A DNA stretch of 50,787 bases from an uncultured Mycoplasmatota bacterium (GTDB lineage Bacteria; Bacillota_I; Bacilli_A; RF39; UBA660): positions 1 to 50,787 of the forward strand of contig CANSFI010000012.1 of assembly GCA_947646095.1 (NCBI GenBank). The letters run 5' to 3'. Below, piece after piece: positions 19,961 to 29,643 of this stretch; within the stretch, counting starts at the first letter, position 1, and the number at the start of each line of letters is the position of its first letter. The notes beneath the pieces were generated by a model. That model was not told the origin of the DNA, did no database searches, and saw only the letters and a list, made by a program, of their open reading frames with translations. A program made the translations under genes and the position numbers.

Positions 19961-22528
19961 TTATTTTATTTCTATTTTTTCTACTAATGTTACATTTTTT
20001 CCGTTTTTGTCAGTTAAATTTAGCGCCAATTCATATTCTCCTGGTGTTAACTGACTCATTGGGTCTGGTATTTGAATAGTTAATTTCTTAGCTACCGAAT
20101 TATCAATCATATACATTATCTTAGAAGAAAGTGATCCACCTTTTACTACAGATAGTTTTATATCATTTTGACCAACTTCATATATTTCTTCATTAAATGT
20201 TAATCTAAATGAACTTTTGCTGTATTCAAAGTCAACTATTTCTAATGTAGTAACTGGTTCTGGAGTAATTTCTTTATATTCAGGTATTTTATAATGATCA
20301 ACAAAACCTAAACGATAATTTCCAGCATTATCTACAAATAAAGCCCATATTCTAGTATTATTTGTTACCTCTATTCCATTTAAGTCAATATTAATGGTAT
20401 TAGCTCCAGCATATAATTCTTGTGTTTTACATTCTATCTTACCTGTTATTACATCACTTGCAAATGGTGTAGTTGAATTATAATCATAAATTCCACCATT
20501 CCAATCATATACTCCATAATATACTTTACCTGGTTCATCAGAATTAAATTTAAATTCTGCTGTTGTTTCTGATGTCCTTACTACATTGTCTACTGCCCCA
20601 GTTATTACTGGTGGATTTAAATGTGTTACAAATTCTTTCTCAATAGTTTCTGTCTCAGATATTTTAATTTTAACTGAATATGAGTTATCTTTGTGTCCAT
20701 AATTATTTGGGATAACAATTATATAAGTTAATAAATCTGGACTAACATAGAAAGTTGCATCTTTTATTGTTAAACTACTATCACTAGGACAATCTATTTC
20801 AAAATCTTCTAATGTTAATTCTTTCTCTGGAATACGATTTAATCTGAAAACAAAACGATTGCTTATCTCTTCTTTAGCATATATTACCTCGTATTTACTA
20901 CTCGTTTGTTCTTTCACTTCACTAGTAATATTAATAGGTCCATTTACTTTTGATGTATTTTCAAAGAATCCTTCTAAAATATAATATAAATTATAAGCTT
21001 TTCCTTGTTCTAAATCTGTTAATGAAATACTATTAAAACCAACTTTTACACTAGCAGATTTTCCATTTCTTTTTATTGTTTCTACATCTATATTTGTTTT
21101 TGTAGTAGCATCTTCTAAAATATAATATATATGCCCACCTTCATCTAATCCATATAATTTTAAAGTTGCTTGAGTATTAGAATTTCTTTCTATTACAACA
21201 TTTTCTATTGTAGGATTAGCATAATCAGTATCAAAATCTTTACTAATTATATTACCATTTGGGAGTGTAATATATAAAGCATAAGAATCATTTTTGTAAT
21301 ATGATGTAGTTACTGTATATGTCTTATTATCTTTAGTTGATATATTATATAATGTTATATTTTTTCCAGCATTACATATTACAGATATATCATTTAATGT
21401 TAATTTTGCCTCTTTACTTAATGTAAATGTAACTTTTCCTTGAGAAGTAGATTTAGCTTCTACTATTTTAATATCTGGTTCCTTACGAATTAATAAATAA
21501 TCTACATTTTCACTTACTTGTTTATTTGCAACATCAGTATAAATTCTTGTGTTGCTTGCATTTATATTTGCATTTGTAATTGTTCCTGATCCTGCTACAA
21601 CTGTATTTTCTCCTTGATTGTTAAATGTATCGATTTTATTTCCACCATTTATTCTAATCATACTTGATTCGTTATTTGTTAAAGTAGATACTTTTGCATT
21701 TACAATGATTGTTGATTTATTATTGTTTATTAATTTATCTATGTTTTGATTTATCGCTACTAAACCAGTTGTATTTAATAAAACATTTTGACTTGGAACA
21801 TTTAAAACAACTTCTGAACAATCATTTACTTCTATATTAGTTACATTATTTGTTCCATTAATTTGTACATTACTATTTATAGAAATAGAATCTATATTAC
21901 TACCATCTAAATTTATAGTAGCACCTTCTAATGATTTATTTATACTATTTTTCATTACAGATCTAAATAAACTAAAAAAATTATTTTGTGTTTTATCTAC
22001 AACTAGCATATTTGTTATAGTAGAATTTACAATATCTAATTGATACTTTCCAGGATTTTCAATTGTTAAACCCTCATTAACTTCTACTGAATCTAATATA
22101 ATTTTGGTATTACTTTTAATATCAGATGCTATAGTAAGTGTATTATATTTTTTGTTTGCAATATTATATGTACCATCTGTTATCATGTCATTCTTTATGA
22201 TTAGATCTTCTAGTTTTTCTTCACCTGGTTTTGTATTTCCACTTGAAGAACTAGGATTTTTATTTGAAACTCCATTCGTTGTAGGTTTGCTATTATGATC
22301 TAATGATATTCCTGTTTTTTCTTGATCTTTTTCTTCTTCCTCTATGTCATCTTCAACTGTAGTTTCTTTATCTGTTTCTTTATCTTTAGATTCTAATTTT
22401 TGCTTATTTTCTTCTTGTCCTTTAGACTCTACTGGTTCTTTTAAATTTTTATTTGAAAAAATTTTTACTCCTCCAGTTATTGCTAAAACGGTCACTAAAG
22501 AAATAATAAATATTTTTATTTTTTTCAT
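19961..22528 (-). CDS. Large secreted/surface protein with beta-helix-like and Ig-like regions
   Basis: N-terminal signal/TM, low-complexity E/K/D-S/N/P linker, repeated beta-strand segments. Confidence 0.6.
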   Translation of the reverse strand: MKKIKIFIISLVTVLAITGGVKIFSNKNLKEPVESKGQEENKQKLESKDKETDKETTVEDDIEEEEKDQEKTGISLDHNSKPTTNGVSNKNPSSSSGNTKPGEEKLEDLIIKNDMITDGTYNIANKKYNTLTIASDIKSNTKIILDSVEVNEGLTIENPGKYQLDIVNSTITNMLVVDKTQNNFFSLFRSVMKNSINKSLEGATINLDGSNIDSISINSNVQINGTNNVTNIEVNDCSEVVLNVPSQNVLLNTTGLVAINQNIDKLINNNKSTIIVNAKVSTLTNNESSMIRINGGNKIDTFNNQGENTVVAGSGTITNANINASNTRIYTDVANKQVSENVDYLLIRKEPDIKIVEAKSTSQGKVTFTLSKEAKLTLNDISVICNAGKNITLYNISTKDNKTYTVTTSYYKNDSYALYITLPNGNIISKDFDTDYANPTIENVVIERNSNTQATLKLYGLDEGGHIYYILEDATTKTNIDVETIKRNGKSASVKVGFNSISLTDLEQGKAYNLYYILEGFFENTSKVNGPINITSEVKEQTSSKYEVIYAKEEISNRFVFRLNRIPEKELTLEDFEIDCPSDSSLTIKDATFYVSPDLLTYIIVIPNNYGHKDNSYSVKIKISETETIEKEFVTHLNPPVITGAVDNVVRTSETTAEFKFNSDEPGKVYYGVYDWNGGIYDYNSTTPFASDVITGKIECKTQELYAGANTINIDLNGIEVTNNTRIWALFVDNAGNYRLGFVDHYKIPEYKEITPEPVTTLEIVDFEYSKSSFRLTFNEEIYEVGQNDIKLSVVKGGSLSSKIMYMIDNSVAKKLTIQIPDPMSQLTPGEYELALNLTDKNGKNVTLVEKIEIK

Positions 22529-22651
22529 AATAATTCCTTCCTCCTTATATAATATGATCTATATATATATTTTGAAACATTTTTTAAAAAAAGTCAATAT
22601 TAAAAAGTTTAAAAATATCTAAATAATATATTTACTATTTCAACATTCATA

Positions 22652-22690
22652 TAAATTTATTCTCATTTTATTAATTTTAAATATTTCTCT
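22652..22690 (-). repeat. Detached copy of the Fic gene 3' end
   Basis: 39 bp matching 24601-24639 with 3 mismatches; encodes EKYLKLIK* like the Fic C-terminus. Confidence 0.65.
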
Positions 22691-22772
22691 ACTGTGGACA
22701 AATTGAGGACACTGCCCACATTCGTTCACTGTTATAAGTAATCATATTTTAGTATTTTATAAAATGTGCAAT

Positions 22773-23819
22773 TTATTTATTTTCTATTTGCTTTGTTTCA
22801 CTTAACAATCTATCAAAATCAGATACATAATTATTATCTTGAATAACTTTGTATTTTTCATATTCACCTTCCGCTTTCTCTTTGGCTTGTTTATGAGAAA
22901 TTTTACCTTTCCCCTCCAAAACATCATAATGAAATACCCTTAATGCATTTTCCACTTCATTCTTCCAGTCATTCATATACATTGCAATATTTCTTTCAGC
23001 ATTATTTTCGGCAATATCTAAAAATAAGTTGACTAAATTATTCAAGTTCTTAATTTCTTTTTCATCTAAATAATTTTTAGCAATTACAACATCTGATTTT
23101 AGTATCTTACCATTAGGAGAATTCTCCCATGTTGTAAGTCCCATATTATCTTTCCTTGAATCAACTCTATTATAAACAATTTCAGCAGCAGTCTGACCAG
23201 TGATAGCAAAGTGGAATTTATTTTGAATTGTTTTATAAAATGTTATTGCCATATCACTATCTTTATCGTAATCAATTGAACATTCAGCAAATATATCAGT
23301 AATTTTTTGATAAAACATTCTTTCACTTGTGCGAATTAATTTAATTCTTTCAAGCAATCTTTTAAAATATTCTTGATCAGACTTTCGTGCTTTCATAAAT
23401 CTTTCATCATTTAAAGCAAATCCTTGTACCATATAATCTTTAATTATTTTATTTGCCCAAGATCTAAATTTAATTGCCTTTTTGGAATTAACTCTAAATC
23501 CAATAGAAATAATCATGTCAAGATTGTAGTATGGGTAAACTCTTTTTACATTTCGATTTCCTTCTTTTTGAACTTGTGCAATTTTTGCACAAGTTGACTT
23601 TTCTTCTAGTTCTTCATCTCTATAAATGTTATTGATATGTTTAACAATCCCACTTCTATCAATGTTAAACAGAGTTGATAAGGCTTCTGTATTTAACCAA
23701 ACATCTTCGTTTTCTAATAATACTTCTACTTTAGTATTTCCATCTTCATCATTATAAAATAAAATATTTTTTTCATTTCCAATTAGTTTATCAGTCATTA
23801 TTTGCACCTCCTTTAACAA
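22773..23819 (-). CDS. RhuM family protein
   Basis: VWLNTEALSTLFNIDRSGIVKHINNIYRDEELEEKSTCAKIAQVQKEGNRNVKRVYPYYNLDMIISIGFRVNSKKAIKFRSWAN signature. Confidence 0.9.
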   Translation of the reverse strand: MLKEVQIMTDKLIGNEKNILFYNDEDGNTKVEVLLENEDVWLNTEALSTLFNIDRSGIVKHINNIYRDEELEEKSTCAKIAQVQKEGNRNVKRVYPYYNLDMIISIGFRVNSKKAIKFRSWANKIIKDYMVQGFALNDERFMKARKSDQEYFKRLLERIKLIRTSERMFYQKITDIFAECSIDYDKDSDMAITFYKTIQNKFHFAITGQTAAEIVYNRVDSRKDNMGLTTWENSPNGKILKSDVVIAKNYLDEKEIKNLNNLVNLFLDIAENNAERNIAMYMNDWKNEVENALRVFHYDVLEGKGKISHKQAKEKAEGEYEKYKVIQDNNYVSDFDRLLSETKQIENK

Positions 23820-23883
23820 TTATTCATTAAGTAATCAACTAATGATATTATACTATTTTTTATATCACTTAACAATGATGCTA

Positions 23884-24130
23884 CTAAAATTTATCTCTCA
23901 AATTTATATCTATTTCTTTTTCTATTGATTCACTAATCTTAATTAAATCATTAGTAGTACTAGTAATATAATAATTTTCTGTTGTTTCAATTCTACTATG
24001 ACCTAATACTTTAGAAATGTCCTTTATTTCACTTCCATTTCTTAATGCTTTTGTAGCAAAACTGCCTCTTAAATCATAAAATCTACAGTTGATTCATAAT
24101 TGATCCGTTACTTCCTTTGCAAGTCCGTAA
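23884..24130 (-). pseudogene. Tyrosine recombinase C-terminal remnant
   Basis: NCRFYDLRGSFATKALRNGSEIKDISKVLGHSRIETTENYY; parallel to NCRFYDLRGSYATKSLRNGVEIRDVADILGHSKIEAMENYY at 25601-26137. Confidence 0.85.
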
Positions 24131-24587
24131 TTATCAAATATTTTCTTTGGCTTATCAAATTTTTCTACCATATTTATTTTTTCTATAATTTCTTTGCCAC
24201 TTTCTTTTAATAGATTGTTTGTTTGTATTGGCTGAGGTATACCAACTTCTGCTCTTGCGTCTAACTCCCTTTTATTTTCCACTCCATTAATAATTCTGCT
24301 GGATATTCATCTGTTCTTTTATTATCAACTTTGGCATGACATATTTTACATAGCCATATTCCATTATCTAAACTTCTAACATAGTCTTCTGATAATGTTG
24401 AATCAAATCTTGGACCGCCTTCTGAAACTACATATATATGTGCTACTTCACCAACATTTAAGAAACTCTTACCAGCAGCTCCAGAAGTTGGAGCCAAGTA
24501 TTCTGGATTAGAACATCTATTCCCAGCTCTATTTACAAGTATTTCTTTAGTAAATTCTTTTTGCTTAGCCCGTGCCATTATAATCAC
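24131..24587 (-). pseudogene. HNH endonuclease-like gene, frameshifted and 3'-truncated
   Basis: VGEVAHIYVVSEGGPRFD...NGIWLCKICHAKVDN then a frameshift at TGGAAAATAAAAGGGAG continuing NKRELDARAEVGIPQP. Confidence 0.7.
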
Positions 24588-24611
24588 TTCCTGATAAAAT
24601 TAAATTTATTT

Positions 24612-25541
24612 TCATTTTATTAGTTTTAAATATTTCTTTAACATTTCTATTTCCAACTTAATTATTAATTTAACAAAATCTGTATAATTACCAGTTGTAT
24701 GTGCTTTATCTAATGCTTCATAATATTCTAATCTATTCTCTTTCTTTATTATCACAGGATTGTATCCATGATTCATTAAATCCAGATTCATAAGCAGTCT
24801 TGAAGTTCTACCATTTCCATCTACGAATGGATGTATTTTAACTAATTCACCATGTAATAAAGTAGCTTGTATAATGGGGTGAAACTCATTCCAACGTTCA
24901 TAACTTAACACCAATGTTTCCATTAACTCTGGTACTTTCAAATAATCAGGCGGAATATGAGTAGCACCTTTTATAGTAACATTTTCTCTTCTATATCTTC
25001 CTGCATTTTCATCATCAATATCTTTTAATATTAATTGGTGAATACTTTTAATATTCCACTCAGTAATTGGATTGTTCTCTTTTACCAAATCACTTAAATA
25101 TAAAATAGCCTTCTCATGGTTAATAGCTTCTAAATGCTCTTTTATTGATTTTCCACCAACTGTAATTCCTTCTAAAACCACTTGAGTTTCTCGAAGTGTT
25201 AGAGTATTCCCCTCAATGCCATTGCTATTGTATGTCCATTCGAGATTAATAGACTCTTCTAATGATCTTAAAGTTTCTTTCGGTATTGGTCTTTTACTAT
25301 CCAATTCGCTCTTTAATTGGTCGACTTCATTAAAATAATTATCCTCTAAATCTATAATAAATTCTGTAGTATCTGGTTTAATAACTCTTTTATCTACTGG
25401 CTTTACAGCATCAATCGGTATGTTCCAACTGTTTCCATTTTTAACAGCTCCTTCAATTCTTCCATCCTGTAATAGCTGTCTTATTCTTCTTTCACTTATA
25501 TTCCATTTTTTTACAGCTTCTTTAGTAGTCATAAATTTCAT
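24612..25541 (-). CDS. Fic/DOC family protein with N-terminal HTH
   Basis: Fic motif HPFVDGNGRTSR; EGNTLTLRE inhibitory-type helix; N-terminal HTH. Confidence 0.92.
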   Translation of the reverse strand: MKFMTTKEAVKKWNISERRIRQLLQDGRIEGAVKNGNSWNIPIDAVKPVDKRVIKPDTTEFIIDLEDNYFNEVDQLKSELDSKRPIPKETLRSLEESINLEWTYNSNGIEGNTLTLRETQVVLEGITVGGKSIKEHLEAINHEKAILYLSDLVKENNPITEWNIKSIHQLILKDIDDENAGRYRRENVTIKGATHIPPDYLKVPELMETLVLSYERWNEFHPIIQATLLHGELVKIHPFVDGNGRTSRLLMNLDLMNHGYNPVIIKKENRLEYYEALDKAHTTGNYTDFVKLIIKLEIEMLKKYLKLIK

Positions 25542-25600
25542 AACTTTTCACCTCTTTTATATATTATACCGTTATCGGTAGTTTTAGTCAATTATAAACT

Positions 25601-26864
25601 CTAGTTTTTAAATTTTATAATTTCATTTATAGTTTCTGATTTTACTGTTTCTTCAAACTTTTCACTTGCTCCTTTAAGTGTTTCTTCTGTTGAGGAAATA
25701 TAATAGTTCTCCATTGCTTCTATTTTGCTATGACCCAAAATATCCGCAACGTCTCTAATTTCTACACCATTTCTTAAACTTTTTGTTGCGTAACTTCCTC
25801 GTAAATCATAAAATCTGCAATTTTTTATTCCCAGTTCTGTATGAATTACTTTGTATGGATATTTTACAATGTCAGTTCCGCTAAAAACACCATTATCTTT
25901 TCTAAATACAAAATCTAACATCTTTAATGATTTAGATCTTCTAGTAGTTTCAACTATCCTATATTCTACTATTTTTCCATACTTATTTTTAACATCTTCT
26001 AAATGATAGTATTTATAATTTTTACCATAATCCTTCTTATAATTATCTTGTTTACTTTTATAATTTTTTAATGTGGTTAATAAAGTATCACAAATATATA
26101 CTTTTCTTACTTCATTTATTGTTTTTGTCGTACCCAAAAACCATTTGCCTTTTTCATCTTTTACCTTACTATATACATTATGTTCAATGCTGATAATTCT
26201 TTTTTCAAAATCAACTTTATCTCACGTTAGGGCACAAACTTCTCCTGTTCTCATTCCTGTAAAACATGCAGTTAAAAATGTACAAATAAAAACATCATTA
26301 TTTTTAAATCTATTTAAAATGCTATCTATTTCTTCTTGCGTATAAATATGCCTTATGGTCTTTTTTTTAATTGTGCAAGATGTGGCAAACTTATAGTTAA
26401 TGCTGGATTATAATTAATAAATCCAAATATATCAATTGCTGCCCTAAATGAGCATTTTATTACTTTTACAAAATTTCTTAAATATCCATAAGAGTAATCA
26501 TATCTTCTACATACATCTATTAAATATTTGTTTAACTGATAACTTGTAATTGCATTAAGTTTATAATGTCCTAAACCAATTTTTAAATATTTATTAGCAA
26601 TAACTGAATACTCTTCTATTGTTCTGTGTTTTAAATTTACTTTACAATAATTTAATCTAAATAATCTCCATAAGACATAAAGGCTTCTATCCTACATCCA
26701 CCATTTTGATATTCTTCATAAGCCTTTTGCCCTGCAATAAATGCGGCATTTTTTGTTTTAAAACCAGATTTTGAAATATACTTTCTTTTGCCATTTACTC
26801 TTGCTGTTTCAAATCGATACTGATACACCTTTCCCCTTTTTCTAACACTAATCATTTCTATCAT
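25601..26864 (-). pseudogene. Tyrosine recombinase/integrase, disrupted
   Basis: N-terminal arm-binding domain (RKRGKVYQYRFETARVNGKRKYISKSGFKTKNAAF) and C-terminal catalytic part (FYDLRGSYATK...ILGHSK...NYY) separated by frameshifts and an in-frame TGA (ALT*DKVDFEKR). Confidence 0.85.
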
Positions 26865-26900
26865 CTCCTTTTTTATTTTTGATTAGTTTTACTAAAACGA

Positions 26901-26939
26901 AAAGGAATGTTATCATTTTATCTATGTTAACATTCCTTT
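26901..26939. terminator. Stem-loop at island boundary next to secA
   Basis: Perfect 12-bp stem aaaggaatgtta/taacattccttt. Confidence 0.5.
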
Positions 26940-27037
26940 ATTTATCAATGTTTTAGTACTTTATTTTTAATTTACGGGAACAAATGTAAATTTTGCTACC
27001 ACTTTTAGTTTTATCAAATTCTTCCGAAAGCCTTATT

Positions 27038-29536
27038 TTACTTGGCTTTTAAACAACAATTTTTGTACTTCTTGCCACTACCACAAGGACATGGTTCATT
27101 ACGACCTATTTTAGCAACCTTTTTGGGTTTTCTTTTACTTCCTTCTTTTCCTTCATTAGTAGCTATTTGTTTTTCAACTTGCTTTCTTTCAATATTTTGT
27201 CTTATTTCAGCATTTAATAAATATAATGTAGCCTGTTTATCAATATTAGCTAATAATTCTTCAAAAAGAGTAAATCCCTCATTAGTATAGGCTCTAAGAG
27301 GATCTTCTTGAGCATATCCTCTAAGTCCTATTCCTTCTCTTAATATAGACATTGTATTAATATGTTCCATCCAATAAGTATCAATAACTCTTAAAGTAAT
27401 TGCTTTTTCAAATTCATTTTTTATTTCTTCAGGAATTTCTTTTATTTTATCATTATATTCATTTATAATTCTATCACTAATAATTTCAATAACTTCATCT
27501 TCACTTTTTTCTTCTATTTCAGGTTTAGTCATATCTTTCTTTAGTAAATTTTCATTAACATACTCTAGTATTTCTTCAAAATCTTTATCTGTTAAATATC
27601 CTTCTGGAGCAATATGGCTTTTAACTAAGTCATAAACAAAATCTTTGAATGTTTCAATTACATTTTCATGAATAGATCCACTATCTAAAACTTGATTTCT
27701 TTTATCATATATTACTTCTCTTTGTTGATTAATAACATCGTCATATTGAAGTAATGTTTTACGAATATCAAAGTTATTTCCTTCTACTCTTTTTTGAGCA
27801 CTTTCAATTGCATTTGAAAGCATTCCATTTCTAATAGACATGTCATCATTAAATCCTACTCTTTGTAATAATTCTTTAGCCCTATCTGTTCCAAATCTAA
27901 CCATTAAATCATCTTCAAATGAAACACAAAATTGTGAAAAACCAGGATCCCCTTGACGACCAGCACGTCCACGTAATTGATTATCAATACGTCTTGATTC
28001 ATGTCTTTCTGTTCCTATAACAGCAAGTCCACCTAGTTCCTTTACTCCTTCACCAAGTTTAATATCTGTTCCACGTCCTGCCATATTAGTTGCGATTGTT
28101 ACTGCACCTTTCATACCAGCATTAGATATTATATCTGCTTCTCGAACATGATTTTTAGCATTTAAAACTTCATGTGGAATATGTTCTTTTTTTAACATTG
28201 AACTTATTAATTCACTTGTTTCAACGGCTACAGTACCAACTAATACTGGTTGTCCTTTTTCATGTCTTTCTTTTATTTCGTTTATAATAGCTTTATATTT
28301 ACCATCTCTAGTTGCAAATATTAAATCACCATAATCTTTACGTTCTACTGGTTTGTTGGTAGGAATACTTATAACATACATATTATAGATATCTCTAAAT
28401 TCTTCTTCTTCTGTTTTTGCAGTACCTGTCATACCAGCCAATTTTTTATACATTCTAAATAAATTTTGAAAAGTTATTGTTGCAACTGTTTTAGTTTCTT
28501 CCTGAATTTCTACTCCCTCTTTTGCTTCAATTGCTTGATGTAAACCATCAGAATAAGCTCTTCCTTTCATTAAACGACCAGTAAATGGATCAACTATAAC
28601 TATTTTTCCATCTTCCACTACATAATCAAAGTCTTTTTTCATTGAATAATTTGCTTTTAATGCTTGATTAATATAATGAACTAAATTAGTATTACTAAGA
28701 TCAAATAAATTATCAATATTGAAATCTTTTTCTGCTTTAGTTACACCATCATTATCTAATGTAACAGCTTTTGTTTTTTCATCGTATATATATCCTTTAT
28801 TTTCTTTTAAACTTTTAGCAAATTTATCAGCTTGAATATATAAATTAGTAGCTTGAACTGAACCTCCAGAAATAATTAAAGGAGTTCTTGCTTCATCAAT
28901 TAAAGCTGAGTCAACTTCATCTATTATGGCAAAATTTAAACCTCTTTGAACACGGTCACTTGCTCTAACAACCATATTATCTCTTAAATAGTCAAATCCT
29001 ACTTCATTATTAGTTGTATATAATATATCTGTATTATAAGCTGCTTGTTTTTCTTTAACTGTTAATTCCCTTAAATTAATACCAACACTCATACCTAAAA
29101 ATTCATATACAGGACCCATCCATTCAGCATTACGACTAGTTAAATATTCGTTAACTGTAATAACATGAACTCCTTCCCCACTTAAAGCATTTAAATATGC
29201 TGGAAATGTAGTTACTAATGTTTTTCCTTCACCAGTTTTAAGTTCTGCTACATTACCATTATGAATAGCAATTGCCCCTAATAATTGTGTGTAAAAGGCT
29301 TTTTCATTTAAAACTCTATAAGCTGCTTCTCTTACAACTGCATAAGCCTCTACTAAAATATCATCTAAAGTTTCTCCATTTTTTAATCTATTTTTAAATT
29401 CTACTGTTTTTTCTTTTAGTTCTTGATCTGTTAGTTTAGACATTGCTTCATCTAATGCAACTATTTCATTAGCTTGTTTTTTAAAGTTTTCTAATTCTTT
29501 ATATTCATGGTCAAATAATTTTTTTAAAAATTTCAT
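27038..29536 (-). CDS. secA: Preprotein translocase subunit SecA
   Basis: GEGKTLVTTFPAYLNAL, VDSALIDEARTPLIISG, C-terminal CPCGSGKKYKNCC zinc motif. Confidence 0.98.
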   Translation of the reverse strand: MKFLKKLFDHEYKELENFKKQANEIVALDEAMSKLTDQELKEKTVEFKNRLKNGETLDDILVEAYAVVREAAYRVLNEKAFYTQLLGAIAIHNGNVAELKTGEGKTLVTTFPAYLNALSGEGVHVITVNEYLTSRNAEWMGPVYEFLGMSVGINLRELTVKEKQAAYNTDILYTTNNEVGFDYLRDNMVVRASDRVQRGLNFAIIDEVDSALIDEARTPLIISGGSVQATNLYIQADKFAKSLKENKGYIYDEKTKAVTLDNDGVTKAEKDFNIDNLFDLSNTNLVHYINQALKANYSMKKDFDYVVEDGKIVIVDPFTGRLMKGRAYSDGLHQAIEAKEGVEIQEETKTVATITFQNLFRMYKKLAGMTGTAKTEEEEFRDIYNMYVISIPTNKPVERKDYGDLIFATRDGKYKAIINEIKERHEKGQPVLVGTVAVETSELISSMLKKEHIPHEVLNAKNHVREADIISNAGMKGAVTIATNMAGRGTDIKLGEGVKELGGLAVIGTERHESRRIDNQLRGRAGRQGDPGFSQFCVSFEDDLMVRFGTDRAKELLQRVGFNDDMSIRNGMLSNAIESAQKRVEGNNFDIRKTLLQYDDVINQQREVIYDKRNQVLDSGSIHENVIETFKDFVYDLVKSHIAPEGYLTDKDFEEILEYVNENLLKKDMTKPEIEEKSEDEVIEIISDRIINEYNDKIKEIPEEIKNEFEKAITLRVIDTYWMEHINTMSILREGIGLRGYAQEDPLRAYTNEGFTLFEELLANIDKQATLYLLNAEIRQNIERKQVEKQIATNEGKEGSKRKPKKVAKIGRNEPCPCGSGKKYKNCCLKAK

Positions 29537-29643
29537 AGCTATCTTCCTTTCATAACACTATATATTTTATCAAAAATTCTATTAAAATAAAAGTGTATTT
29601 ATAAATTATCAAAAAAACAGATATAAATTAAAATATATCTGTT

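Noticed and set aside
26215-26235. In-frame TGA at a conserved Trp position (ALT-TGA-DKVD) suggesting TGA=Trp (code 4)
   Set aside because: Trp codons I checked in intact genes are TGG, TGA ends apparently complete ORFs (e.g. the Nudix gene at 12650, the Fic gene at 24612), and the integrase is otherwise broken. A nonsense mutation is simpler.
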